NCBI RefSeq assembly: GCF_001921825.1
Contig: NZ_MSJL01000006.1
Coordinates: 1-64,000 of the forward strand
DNA from: Streptococcus acidominimus
GTDB lineage: Bacteria; Bacillota; Bacilli; Lactobacillales; Streptococcaceae
Direction of reading: 5' to 3'
Length of the DNA stretch: 64,000 nt
Positions within the stretch are counted from its first letter, which is position 1. Every line of letters begins with the position of its first letter. Below the pieces are notes generated by a model. It was not told the origin of the DNA. It searched no databases and saw only the letters and a program-made list of their open reading frames with translations. A program made the translations under genes and the position numbers. Below are positions 38,562-46,937 of this stretch, one piece after another.

Positions 38562-41500
38562 TTTATCTGAAAGAGAGTAATATTCCCTTAAACTTAGCTT
38601 GGGATGATAATATTGTCCAAGAAGCAAACGGTACCTATCAGCTTTCCTTTAAGTTTCCAGTGACAGATGAAAGCTGGTCTTTGCTGACGCCAGAGACCTT
38701 TCTTTTGGCTGATGATTTGCATGGAGAGCAGGAGTTCTTTATTTTTGATGTTGTCAAGGAGAATGGCTATGTGCAGGTTTATGCAAACCAAGTAGCAACC
38801 TTGCTCAACTACTACACGATGTCAACCCTGAATGTGGATAGGGTTGCTGGCCAGACGGTGATGAATGCATTAGCGGGATCCATTGTTCGCAAGCATCCTT
38901 TTTCATTTTCATCTGACATTATGGATCATCATAGCTTGAACATAGCAGATAAATCTGTTATGGAGGTTCTAGTCAAGGATAGGCACTCTATCCTTGGTCA
39001 ATGGGGTGGTGACCTTGTGCGAGACAAGTATGCGATTAAGTTGTTACAAAATGGAGGGACTGAAAATGAGTCCCTCTTTATGTATAGGAAAAATCTTAGT
39101 AAGTATCACGCAAGCAAGTCTGTCAAGGACTTGCGGACGAGGATTCACTTTAAGAAAACGCTGACGTCACAAGAAGGAGGAGCAGATCGTACCCTTAGTG
39201 TGACAGTTGACAGTCCTTTGATTGAGAAATATAGTCAAATTTATGAAGCGACGCTGGAAGTCAGTGATCAAGATGTCAAGGACGTAGCTAGCTTAAAGGA
39301 ATATGGGAAGCGCTATTTTGCCTCAACCTTGTGTGATCTTGTGGAAGAAAGTTTGGAGTTGGAAGTCAAAGGGAAATCGGATGTACCAGTTAAGATCTTT
39401 GATACTGTAAGTGTTTATCACGAGCGATTTGATACAGATATTAGGGTTAGGATTTCCAAGTATCACTTCTCACCAATGTCTAAAAAATTAAAATCCATTG
39501 GCTTTGGAAAGGTGTCTCAATCAATAGGAGGTCAACTTAGTGGAATGGTCAGTGATGCAGTATCAGACACTGCATCTACCTTGCTTTCGGATTTTGAAGT
39601 GCGCCTGCAAAAGGAAATCGAAAATGCCAATCGTAGCTTTGAGACAGCATTTGAGAAACAAAAAGCCACTCTTGAAGATGGCATTGAACAAGCTAAGGCA
39701 GAAGCTGAACAATCTCGAGCTACACTAGCGACACAAATCGAAAGTAAGCTAGCAGAACAGCGTGCAGAAGCGCAAAGAGATAAGACAGCTCTAAGCCAGC
39801 GTTTAACAGCCTCAAAGGAGGAGTTGGAAGCCTTGATTGGTGACGTAGAGCGTAATATGCAATCTGGGATTTCAGAAAGCTATCAATCTTTAAGTCAAGC
39901 ATTAACAGCGTATGAGACGTTAGTTGGTGAAGCCTCCCAAAAAGCCCTTCAAGCGCAGACTTTGGCGAATACACTAGCTGGACAGCAGAACGCTCTATCG
40001 CAACAACTGTTACGCCAACGGGAAGACAATGAGGGATGGCGCAACTCTTTTGAAGCTACAATATCAGCCGAATTGGGTGTGTATCGAAATGAGCTTGCTC
40101 AAGTTCGTGGCAAATTTGATGATGCAGGTAATCTAACGGCTCTTGAGACCTATAAGCGGACACAAGAGGAGAGTACCCGTGGAATTCGTACTCAATTAGA
40201 AGCATTAGCGCAAGATACGGCGCGGATAAGTAGGATTGAAACCCAAGCGGACAAGGTTGTTCAAACGGTTGAAAGTTTGAATAGTGATGTGCTGAAAAAA
40301 TCGGAATTTCTGATTGAGGATGGACGTATTCAGTTTTGGTCGGGTAAGGAACTGAACGGGAACAACATTGCAAGTATGCTTACCGTTCAACCAGAAGCGA
40401 TTCGGGCTGTGACGGATAAGATGGTGATCACTTCGCATCAAACCAATCTTGTTGGCAAAAAATATAAGAATACTTGTGTCCGTATTTCAACAGGGGGTGC
40501 CGTTATGGATGCTCCGCTAGCTATCAACGAGAAGGAGTTTTTAATAACTGGTGAGGCTATGCGGGTATCGGGAAGCGGTCCGCTCTATTTTTACTGTCGA
40601 CTGACGTATACAGATGGTAAGACGGGGTGGCTAGGATATACAACACACCTTACTAATACCACTAAAACACCTTTTAAATTGACTTCTAAACTCCTATTAC
40701 CTGCAGGAAAAACAGTTTCTAACATTATATTTTGCGTCTCTATGCAGGCTTCGAATGAATGGGAGTTGTGCAATTTATCTATCGTGCCAAAGACGAGCGC
40801 AGAGCTGATAGTAGATGGCTCTATCACAGCAGATAAGCTGAATGTGAACAGTGTTCGCGCAGGTATCTTAACCGCAAATTCTATCACATCGAACATGCTT
40901 CAAGCAAATGCAATAACTGCGGATAAGCTAAAGGTTGATACTGCGATGATCAATAAGTTGGCTTCTAATGATGCGCTTATCAATAGTTTAGTCGCGAAGC
41001 GTGCTTTTATTACAGCTGTTCAAGCAGTGGATTTAAGTGCTACTCGGATTAAGAGTGGGGTGCTACAAAGTCAGAATGGGAATCTAACGTTCGATTTGAA
41101 TAATAGTAATATTTCTTTCAAAAACAACTCAGCTTCCATTAAACGGCTTGCAAGTGGTTATGCGACACAATTTATCAAACTTGAAACTGGTCAAAAACTC
41201 ACCCACGGTCAGGGAGGTGCTTTAGCTTCTCGTATGACATTGGGAATGAACCATCAAGGATCTGAGGATAAGGGGCATGCGGCATTTACAGGTCTCGTAA
41301 TCTGGAATGGAAAGGCAAAAAATTCTGGGACTGCTGACTTAATTGAGTTGATTTCAGATCGTATGACTTGGTACAACCAAGGAGCAACTGCCCTCATTTT
41401 TGATGGACAGGATATAAACGAGACGCGTATTTATCCAGAAAAAAATAGTACAGAGGGCGTTTGTATTTTTGGCTTGCCTAATCGTCGATTTTCAAAAATA

Positions 41501-41641
41501 TATGTCAATGAAATGCATTCAAAAGAAACCTATGTAACTGGATCAAATGGACAAGAATATCGTATTAAACAGATGTTAAAAGACCTTGCTTTAAAAATAG
41601 GCTATAAAGGGGTAGGGAACTGGGCTGACTACATTGGATAG
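38558..41641 (+). CDS. Tail-associated lysin/fibre protein Tal
   Basis: A 1027-aa protein from TTG 38558. The N-terminal ~330 residues (MIYLKESNIPLNLAWDDNIV to GFGKVSQSIGGQ) fit the prophage endopeptidase/tail-hub domain that binds Dit. Residues about 345-575 are a long coiled coil. The region around 740-830 has repeats ADKLNVNSVRAGILTANSIT typical of Tal adaptors, followed by a C-terminal fibre part ending KGVGNWADYIG. It probably carries host recognition, since no separate receptor-binding gene is seen. Confidence 0.87.
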   Translation: MIYLKESNIPLNLAWDDNIVQEANGTYQLSFKFPVTDESWSLLTPETFLLADDLHGEQEFFIFDVVKENGYVQVYANQVATLLNYYTMSTLNVDRVAGQTVMNALAGSIVRKHPFSFSSDIMDHHSLNIADKSVMEVLVKDRHSILGQWGGDLVRDKYAIKLLQNGGTENESLFMYRKNLSKYHASKSVKDLRTRIHFKKTLTSQEGGADRTLSVTVDSPLIEKYSQIYEATLEVSDQDVKDVASLKEYGKRYFASTLCDLVEESLELEVKGKSDVPVKIFDTVSVYHERFDTDIRVRISKYHFSPMSKKLKSIGFGKVSQSIGGQLSGMVSDAVSDTASTLLSDFEVRLQKEIENANRSFETAFEKQKATLEDGIEQAKAEAEQSRATLATQIESKLAEQRAEAQRDKTALSQRLTASKEELEALIGDVERNMQSGISESYQSLSQALTAYETLVGEASQKALQAQTLANTLAGQQNALSQQLLRQREDNEGWRNSFEATISAELGVYRNELAQVRGKFDDAGNLTALETYKRTQEESTRGIRTQLEALAQDTARISRIETQADKVVQTVESLNSDVLKKSEFLIEDGRIQFWSGKELNGNNIASMLTVQPEAIRAVTDKMVITSHQTNLVGKKYKNTCVRISTGGAVMDAPLAINEKEFLITGEAMRVSGSGPLYFYCRLTYTDGKTGWLGYTTHLTNTTKTPFKLTSKLLLPAGKTVSNIIFCVSMQASNEWELCNLSIVPKTSAELIVDGSITADKLNVNSVRAGILTANSITSNMLQANAITADKLKVDTAMINKLASNDALINSLVAKRAFITAVQAVDLSATRIKSGVLQSQNGNLTFDLNNSNISFKNNSASIKRLASGYATQFIKLETGQKLTHGQGGALASRMTLGMNHQGSEDKGHAAFTGLVIWNGKAKNSGTADLIELISDRMTWYNQGATALIFDGQDINETRIYPEKNSTEGVCIFGLPNRRFSKIYVNEMHSKETYVTGSNGQEYRIKQMLKDLALKIGYKGVGNWADYIG

Positions 41642-41650
41642 GAGAAAAAC

Positions 41651-41851
41651 ATGGAAGAATTATACAATCATATGCTCGCAGACCTCGCGGAGCAATTGAA
41701 GACCAAAACAGTAGAGAATGCGGAGCTTCGAGCGCGACTTATTCAGTCAATTCAGGAGCTAGAAGACATGCGCAGAGTACTTGCGTCTGATGAAAGTTTG
41801 CAAGAGCTGTTCGATGAACAGGCTAGGAAGTCAAAAGAAAAGGAGGGATAG
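41651..41851 (+). CDS. Small coiled-coil phage protein (66 aa)
   Basis: MEELYNHMLADLAEQLKTKT then VENAELRARLIQSIQELEDM, nearly all helix. AGGAG lies 9 nt upstream. It is located between Tal and the DUF1366 gene, where small structural or lysis-timing genes occur. Function unknown. Confidence 0.65.
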   Translation: MEELYNHMLADLAEQLKTKTVENAELRARLIQSIQELEDMRRVLASDESLQELFDEQARKSKEKEG

Positions 41852-41852
41852 C

Positions 41853-42275
41853 ATGGCATTAAAAATATATTCATCAGCTTCTTACAATCCAGCGACTGGC
41901 AAAACAATCGTTGTTATTAAGGAAGCAGACGAACGTGAGACAGTCCTATTCAATGCAGAACTGGACGGAGACCACACGAACACTTCAGAAGCAGAGTTGA
42001 TCAAATTAGCTGTTGACTGGTTCACACTGAAGTATGTCAAGGACTTTTCAGACCAATTACGGAATGACAGAATCAATGAGGCGAATAGGGTTATTTCAGA
42101 AGTTCAAGCACAAGCTGCGCTGACAGATGAGCGAGCGTCAAAAGCAGAAGCAGAACGTAATGAACGCTTTGAAAAGCTAGAGGCGACAGTCGCCCAAGCA
42201 GTTACAGAACTTACAGCGATTTTTTCGAGCAGGCTGTCTGAAGAATCCCATGAAAAAGATGAGGAAATGGTATGA
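41853..42275 (+). CDS. DUF1366 family phage protein
   Basis: A 140-aa protein from ATG 41853 (AAGGAGG upstream), starting MALKIYSSASYNPATGKTIV. The first half is beta-rich with FNAELDGDHTNTSEAELIKL; the second half is a coiled coil (about residues 75-125). It matches a family found after tail fibres in streptococcal phages. Its start lies one base after the previous stop and the next gene overlaps its end (ATGA). Confidence 0.78.
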   Translation: MALKIYSSASYNPATGKTIVVIKEADERETVLFNAELDGDHTNTSEAELIKLAVDWFTLKYVKDFSDQLRNDRINEANRVISEVQAQAALTDERASKAEAERNERFEKLEATVAQAVTELTAIFSSRLSEESHEKDEEMV

Positions 42276-42487
42276 ATCAGCTAGTTAGCGGTTTGATTAC
42301 AGGAGTAGCATTGCTAAAGAAAGGAAAATTTACTATGAAATTCACAAAAGACTCAATTGTTGTCAAAAGTTGGGTAGGCTTGGTTGTCAAAGGGATCTAT
42401 AATTTCAACGATGTGCCAAAGCTATTCAACTTGCGTACTGTCGTAGCTCAGGTTTTGTCTGAGCAAGAAGTAAGGATTGGGGAATAG
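42272..42487 (+). CDS. Small phage protein upstream of holin (71 aa)
   Basis: MNQLVSGLITGVALLKKGKF then TMKFTKDSIVVKSWVGLVVK. It could also start at the internal ATG of MKFTKDSIVV, which has AAAGGAAA upstream. The sequence resembles short XkdX-like or hypothetical proteins between tail fibre and holin. The role is unknown. Confidence 0.6.
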   Translation: MNQLVSGLITGVALLKKGKFTMKFTKDSIVVKSWVGLVVKGIYNFNDVPKLFNLRTVVAQVLSEQEVRIGE

Positions 42488-42519
42488 TTGTTGGCTACTC
42501 TTTTTAGAATGGAGAGTAT

Positions 42520-42891
42520 ATGTTTTTATTTTTACAAAATTTGATTGAGTCCCAGGATGGGAAGATTTTTTATATTTTGGGCTTGATTGCTTGTGCTATG
42601 ATTATTGATTTTTTTACAGGAGCAATTGCCGCCAAAATCAATCCAGATATTGACTTTGTTAGCAAAATAGGAATTAATGGAATATTACGGAAGTTATGCT
42701 CAATGATTGTCATGATTTTCTTTGTTCCAGTTGCAATTCTTTTACCAAGTGAGACAGGAATTGCTCTTTTATATGTTATGTATCTAGGTTATCTTTTATT
42801 TGAGTTGACCTCTATTTTGGAAAACCTCAAAAAAATGGGGCTAGAGGTGCGTTTATTCAAAGATTTTCTAGATGTTTTTAAGAAGAAGTAA
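42520..42891 (+). CDS. Phage holin
   Basis: A 123-aa membrane protein with about three spans (IFYILGLIACAMIIDFFTGA, LCSMIVMIFFVPVAILL, GIALLYVMYLGYLLFELTSI) and a charged C-terminus (KDFLDVFKKK). The ACAMIIDFFTGAIAAK and final ENLKKMG motifs fit the phi29-Cp1/holin-4 type. It makes the pores that free the endolysin. Confidence 0.85.
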   Translation: MFLFLQNLIESQDGKIFYILGLIACAMIIDFFTGAIAAKINPDIDFVSKIGINGILRKLCSMIVMIFFVPVAILLPSETGIALLYVMYLGYLLFELTSILENLKKMGLEVRLFKDFLDVFKKK

Positions 42892-42924
42892 GGGTGTGTA
42901 ATCTATAAAAACATGTATAGGTGA

Positions 42925-43101
42925 TGCAACAGCTTCAGTCTTTATCATTTATACGACTGGACAAATGCTAAATATAATGCGGGTGATACGAGTAATGTCT
43001 CATTAAATAATCAACAGTATCTTATCCGCACTTTTTATGCTTTGGGTATTTGGGACGATAAGACAGTTCAGTCTTTTGATGCATTAAAAATAAGGAGGTA
43101 G
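42925..43101 (+). pseudogene. Phage gene remnant between holin and lysin
   Basis: A frame open without a good start encodes LYDWTNAKYNAGDTSNVSLN then NQQYLIRTFYALGIWDDKTV and stops at 43101. The sequence looks like the C-terminal end of a real protein, but it has no start or ribosome binding site, so I regard it as a fragment. Family unrecognised. Confidence 0.4.
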
Positions 43102-43104
43102 AGC

Positions 43105-43227
43105 ATGAGAGCGGTTAAGTGCTTGTTTGTAATGATGGTATTGTTACCTGCGGGCTACATCGCTTTTGTGCTTAGCCCGTTTTTAGAACTATTCAATAAG
43201 GAGGAGAAGAATGACAAGAGCAAATGA
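43105..43227 (+). CDS. Small membrane peptide upstream of endolysin (40 aa)
   Basis: It starts MRAVKCLFVMMVLLPAGYIA after AAGGAGG. One membrane span is followed by a charged tail (NKEEKNDKSK). It overlaps the endolysin start by 17 nt. The position and size suggest a second holin or antiholin-like peptide; this is inference. Confidence 0.55.
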   Translation: MRAVKCLFVMMVLLPAGYIAFVLSPFLELFNKEEKNDKSK

Positions 43228-43942
43228 AGTAGCACAATTCTTTATCAATCTTGCCAATGCTGGTATGGGAGTGGACAAGGATGGCGCCTATGGTTATCAG
43301 TGCGCAGATGTCCCGACATTCGCAGCTAAAAAATGGTTTGGTGTAGACTTATGGGGTAATGCTATTGATCTGATCAAGTCGGCGAAACAGGCTGGATGGC
43401 AGGTATTCTATCTGCCAATGAATGAAAGACCCAAAGCTGGTGATTTCTTTGTGATGAATTTTTTTGCCGGTGGCATCAATTATGGTCACACGGGAGTGGT
43501 GATTGCAGACAGTGATGGCAAGACCATGAAAACCGTTGAACAGAACATTGATGGCAACTGGGATAGCTTGCAGGTTGGTGGTCCAGCCCGCTTTAATACC
43601 CGCAATGTCTCTAATGTGGTAGGCTGGTTCAGACCACCGTATCAAAATGGAGGCACACCAGCAACTACCAAGCCAACAAGCAAAGAAATTGACCTGATTC
43701 CAGAGACCGGTACTTTTACAGTCGGAGCAAGTTATATCAATGTCCGCCGTGCGCCGAGCCTAAAGGGTGAGATTGTGGCAACCTATCGACCTGGGGAAGC
43801 TATTAAGTATGACAGCAAAGGATCAGCTAACGGCTTCCGCTGGATTTCCTATATCGGAGGTTCGGGCATTCGTAATTACCTAGCGATTGGTCAAACAGAT
43901 GCAGCTGGTAAGCGTATCTCCCTTTGGGGAAGTCTTAAATAA
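43211..43942 (+). CDS. Endolysin, CHAP domain plus SH3 domain
   Basis: A 243-aa cell wall hydrolase. The N-terminal CHAP amidase/endopeptidase has its catalytic Cys in GAYGYQCADVPTFAAKKWFG (about residues 20-39) and His in NYGHTGVV (about 97). A linker rich in Pro and Thr (NGGTPATTKPTSKEI) leads to a C-terminal SH3-type wall-binding domain (GASYINVRRAPSLKGEIVAT to IRNYLAIGQ). No signal peptide is present, so it needs the holin. AAGGAGG precedes the start. Confidence 0.93.
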   Translation: MTRANEVAQFFINLANAGMGVDKDGAYGYQCADVPTFAAKKWFGVDLWGNAIDLIKSAKQAGWQVFYLPMNERPKAGDFFVMNFFAGGINYGHTGVVIADSDGKTMKTVEQNIDGNWDSLQVGGPARFNTRNVSNVVGWFRPPYQNGGTPATTKPTSKEIDLIPETGTFTVGASYINVRRAPSLKGEIVATYRPGEAIKYDSKGSANGFRWISYIGGSGIRNYLAIGQTDAAGKRISLWGSLK

Positions 43943-43947
43943 CCTTA

Positions 43948-43979
43948 CCCCCGCCCAGAGAAATCTGAGCGGGATTTTT
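43948..43979 (+). terminator. Terminator of the late prophage operon
   Basis: CCCGCCCAGA and TCTGAGCGGG form an almost perfect stem around GAAA, followed by ATTTTTT, directly after the endolysin. Confidence 0.85.
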
Positions 43980-44098
43980 TGTAAACAAAACTTAACAATA
44001 TTTTTAAGAAAAATTCCGAATATTGAGTATTTTTGTATTCAAAAGATATATAATGTGATATACTTTGTATGAAAAATATCAAAAAGGAAGTGAGTATA

Positions 44099-44659
44099 AT
44101 GTTGTTATATAGAAATTTATATGATGAAACTTTCTTAGAAAAATTTAAAGATAAAAGAGAAGAGATAGAAAATCTCTCTACAGAAAATCTATCCATTGAT
44201 GTAGATGAAATAGCGAACCGATGTGGAATTAAAATCGAATATAAAGATTTAGAATATTCAGGGGAAGCTGAACAAGGGATGGATAGTAGAATTTGTGTTA
44301 ATATCTGGGATCCGAAGGTCAGACAGAGATTTACTATAGCACACGAAATAGGACATATTATTTTAGAACACCAAGGCAAAATTCATTATAGGGATGAGGA
44401 TAGCTCTAGGTATAAAGATGTTATATCTAGAATGAATGAAGTTTCAGCAAATAAATTCGCAGCGACTTTACTTATGCCACGTAAATTAGTGCAGGAGGTT
44501 GTTGGTAAAGTTATAGAGGATTTAGGATATACAAGAGAGCAAAATTTCGATAATGGAGATGTAGATAAGATAATCGAAATAGGGGCAGGTATTATGAATG
44601 TTTCTGAACAATCCTTTAGATATAGATTAGATAATTTGCAGGTATTTGTTGATGCATAA
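44099..44659 (+). CDS. ImmA/IrrE-family metallopeptidase
   Basis: A 186-aa protein with the zinc-protease motif RFTIAHEIGHIILEH (HExxH) and the downstream EVSANKFAATLLMPRKLV with the third ligand Glu. I take ATG 44099, with AGGAAGTGAG upstream, because an extended -10 (TGATATACT, near 44053) puts the transcription start at or near the earlier ATG 44069. ImmA proteins cleave phage repressors, IrrE relatives cleave regulators. It has its own promoter after the late terminator and overlaps an FRG-domain gene, so the pair is a separate cargo module. The DNA is very AT-rich. Confidence 0.85.
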   Translation: MLLYRNLYDETFLEKFKDKREEIENLSTENLSIDVDEIANRCGIKIEYKDLEYSGEAEQGMDSRICVNIWDPKVRQRFTIAHEIGHIILEHQGKIHYRDEDSSRYKDVISRMNEVSANKFAATLLMPRKLVQEVVGKVIEDLGYTREQNFDNGDVDKIIEIGAGIMNVSEQSFRYRLDNLQVFVDA

Positions 44660-45767
44660 TAGCAACGATGATTTTTATAACAAAGTTAATAAAGAATATG
44701 ATGCAAGCAAATATTTCGAAGAAGTGATAATAAAAATACGCTATATAGTCAGAAGAAAAACAGAGGAAGAAAAGGATTATAGATTCTATAAAATACTCAA
44801 TCTGGAAATTGAATCAGAAAATAGCGAAATCGCTGACGAATTAAAAGAATTCATTAAAGATTGCAACAAGAAGTTAAAGAGTGAAAATATGTACAATGGT
44901 GGGGATTGGCAACTTTTCTATCTTTATAAAGAATTAATCCAATTCTTTACCTCTGATTCTTTTCAGGATTCGTGTAACTATTTTCGTGGACAATCTCATG
45001 AATACCCATTGCTTCCTGGTATTTTGAGAAAAAATGTTCAAAATGACTACAGGCAAAGATTTGAGTATTTATATAAAAGAGTAGCTAATGAATTTCCTGA
45101 AAAAATCTCCTATTTTCCTTTGGATACTGATAATATGGGTGACAGAGAAGAACAGCTGGCTTTGTTACAACACTACGGTTTAAAGACCAGTTTGTTAGAT
45201 ATAACTAAAAATCCCTACATTGCCTTACTTTTTATGCTATCTGGTTTGTCGCATATTAATCAGAAGTGTTCTCCGTCTTTATTTTTCTTCAAGATTGATG
45301 ACGAGAAGCATAGAGAAAAACATCTATTTACTGAAGTGAAAAAAGATAGAATAAACGAACGTATAATAGCTCAAAAAGGAGCTTTTCTAAATTTTGACAA
45401 AATAGATAGTATTAAAAGTTATGATATCAAAAAGATAAAAACCTACAAAATAGTTTTAGAGTATGACGAGCATTTTCATAAAAAATCTTTGCGAGAAGAC
45501 ATAAAACGTATTGAAGAACTTCTTAGTATGACTCAAACTAACTATACGGAACTAGGAGAGTATAAACAGGAACTGGAGAAAAAATTATCCAATTCAGATT
45601 ATGAAATATTGGAATGCTTAAGGCATATTTGTGAAGAATTGATTAAGAAACTAAAGGAATATCATTATTTCAAAGAGGATTTATTTCCAGATTTTGAACG
45701 TAAGATTCAATATTTGGCTCAACACTACGAAGCTACTACTCGTAAAACTTTAGGATTAGATAATTAG
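44652..45767 (+). CDS. FRG domain-containing protein
   Basis: A 371-aa protein. The FRG domain is evident: NYFRGQSHEYPLLPGILRKN near residues 110-130, then LALLQHYGLKTSLLDITKNP and IALLFML near 178-200, and ERIIAQKGAFL near 240-250. The C-terminal third is helical and charged. FRG proteins are found beside phage and defence genes; their activity is not established. It overlaps the ImmA/IrrE gene by 8 nt; TTG starts at 44646 or 44649 are alternatives. Position after the prophage lysin is typical of lysogenic-conversion cargo. Confidence 0.85.
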   Translation: MHNSNDDFYNKVNKEYDASKYFEEVIIKIRYIVRRKTEEEKDYRFYKILNLEIESENSEIADELKEFIKDCNKKLKSENMYNGGDWQLFYLYKELIQFFTSDSFQDSCNYFRGQSHEYPLLPGILRKNVQNDYRQRFEYLYKRVANEFPEKISYFPLDTDNMGDREEQLALLQHYGLKTSLLDITKNPYIALLFMLSGLSHINQKCSPSLFFFKIDDEKHREKHLFTEVKKDRINERIIAQKGAFLNFDKIDSIKSYDIKKIKTYKIVLEYDEHFHKKSLREDIKRIEELLSMTQTNYTELGEYKQELEKKLSNSDYEILECLRHICEELIKKLKEYHYFKEDLFPDFERKIQYLAQHYEATTRKTLGLDN

Positions 45768-45861
45768 TTAGGATTCTAAAAATTTCCGTCTCAAGACCGA
45801 TGCATTCAACAACGGTGCGTGCTATACTATGTTCAATCCTAAAATTTTTCATAATCTCCTA

Positions 45862-45885
45862 CGCCAGCCTTATGCTGGTGTTTTT
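45862..45885 (+). terminator. Terminator after the FRG gene
   Basis: CGCCAGC and GCTGGTG (one G-T pair) with a CTTAT loop are followed by TTTTT. The stretch 45768-45861 before it holds no gene. Confidence 0.75.
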
Positions 45886-45899
45886 GTATTGCAATGAGA

Positions 45900-46044
45900 T
45901 ATAGTTGCTCAGTTTACTTTTAGTGCTAGGCAACGAGTCGCAGGTAGTTGTCTAGTTGATAACTAGACAAGTGATAGATAAGAAAAGTGTAACTTTTCTC
46001 AATAGTACAGCAAGATGAGTTAAAAAGTAAACTGAGCGACTATA
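45900..46044 (-). repeat. Composite palindromic element, minimal copy 6 (145 bp)
   Basis: The terminal repeats TATAGTTGCTCAGTTTACTT and the inverted AAGTAAACTGAGCGACTATA match over 22 bp with one mismatch. Inside are only the TTGTCTAGTT/AACTAGACAA palindrome and the GAAAAGTGTAACTTTTC hairpin. It is the smallest intact copy and defines the basic structure; TA lies just outside each TAG...CTA end, compatible with a TA target duplication. Confidence 0.82.
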
Positions 46045-46053
46045 AAATTTCAA

Positions 46054-46085
46054 AACGCTCTTAGAATCTATTTTCCAAGAGCGTT
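46054..46085. terminator. Terminator downstream of the V8-like protease
   Basis: AACGCTCTT and AAGAGCGTT form a 9-bp stem with T-rich flanks on both strands, between the convergent composite element and protease gene. Confidence 0.6.
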
Positions 46086-46110
46086 GTTTTCAGGCTGAAA
46101 GTGAGAGTAG

Positions 46111-46869
46111 TTATTCAACGGAGCTAGGGACACCGTTCGGATCAAGTAATTTCTGTTTGATATCCAATGTGAGAGGGGTGATAGTTCCCCGTTTACACGT
46201 ATTTTGACCGATACATTCATCTGTGATAGCGGTTAAAACCCCGATGATTTCGCCGTTAAGATAGACGGCAGAGCCAGAATTTTCCGTAGCTGATCCCAAG
46301 TCAGCTATCAATGTTCCATCGCTTTCAACCGAAAGTATTTTGCCTCTAGCCTTTGTAAAATCGGTTCTTGTGAAGTTGGAGTACCCGGTTGTCTCAACTG
46401 TCTTTCCCACTAATTTAGTTAGGTCTTGATAGATTTTAAGTTTGATGCGTTGAGTATCTGTGTTAATAGAAATGGGTTCTGTAATTTCTGTAATACTGAT
46501 ATCATTTTTTAAGTCATTGAAACCTGCGTAGCCCGGCATGACTTTAAAAGGGTTATTCCCTTGGCTGTAAACTTTGAAATGTTCACTTAAATCGGGAGCA
46601 AGCGAGATTGCGGTATTGCTACTGTTGTAACGGCCGTATCGATCTGTAACACTGTGAGCAGCTGATAAAAATTTACCGTTTCCGATATATGTCCCTGTCG
46701 AACGCATGGTTTGTCCATCTGATTTTGTCACATACCAGGAATATGTAAGGTTGTAGGGGAATGCTTTTTGCTCCCTAGATGTTACGGGTTGTCTTGTGCC
46801 TGCAAAAGCTAGATTTGGCGTAAATGCAATAATAGCCGAGCAGAGGAATAAGAAAAATTTTTTCTTCAT
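46111..46869 (-). CDS. Secreted V8-like serine protease
   Basis: A 252-aa protein with a signal peptide (MKKKFFLFLCSAIIAFTPNL then AFAG) and a chymotrypsin-fold domain. The catalytic triad is visible: His in KFLSAAHSV, Asp in LKNDISITEI and Ser in ENSGSAVYLNGEIIGVL. Two Cys (DECIGQNTCK) could form a disulphide. This resembles glutamyl endopeptidases of staphylococci and enterococci. GGAG lies before the ATG. It is transcribed against the prophage direction and may be cargo affecting host interaction. Substrate unknown. Confidence 0.85.
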   Translation of the reverse strand: MKKKFFLFLCSAIIAFTPNLAFAGTRQPVTSREQKAFPYNLTYSWYVTKSDGQTMRSTGTYIGNGKFLSAAHSVTDRYGRYNSSNTAISLAPDLSEHFKVYSQGNNPFKVMPGYAGFNDLKNDISITEITEPISINTDTQRIKLKIYQDLTKLVGKTVETTGYSNFTRTDFTKARGKILSVESDGTLIADLGSATENSGSAVYLNGEIIGVLTAITDECIGQNTCKRGTITPLTLDIKQKLLDPNGVPSSVE

Positions 46870-46937
46870 CTTTTTTCTCCTTTGTATTTGATAATTCTAT
46901 CATAATATTATTTTCTTTACAAATAGGCAAAGTAGCT

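Larger units (their letters stand above)
29221..45885. mobile_element. Defective prophage with a complete tail-lysis module
   Basis: From repressor to the terminator after the FRG gene, this block carries lysogeny control, early fragments, an ArpU-like late regulator, a large structured RNA candidate, scaffold, tail tube, tail chaperones, tape measure, Dit, Tal, holin, endolysin and two cargo genes. Integrase, replication, terminase, portal and major capsid genes are missing. No att repeats were identified. It sits between groEL and ulaG. Either a decayed prophage or a tail-like particle locus would fit. Confidence 0.8.
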
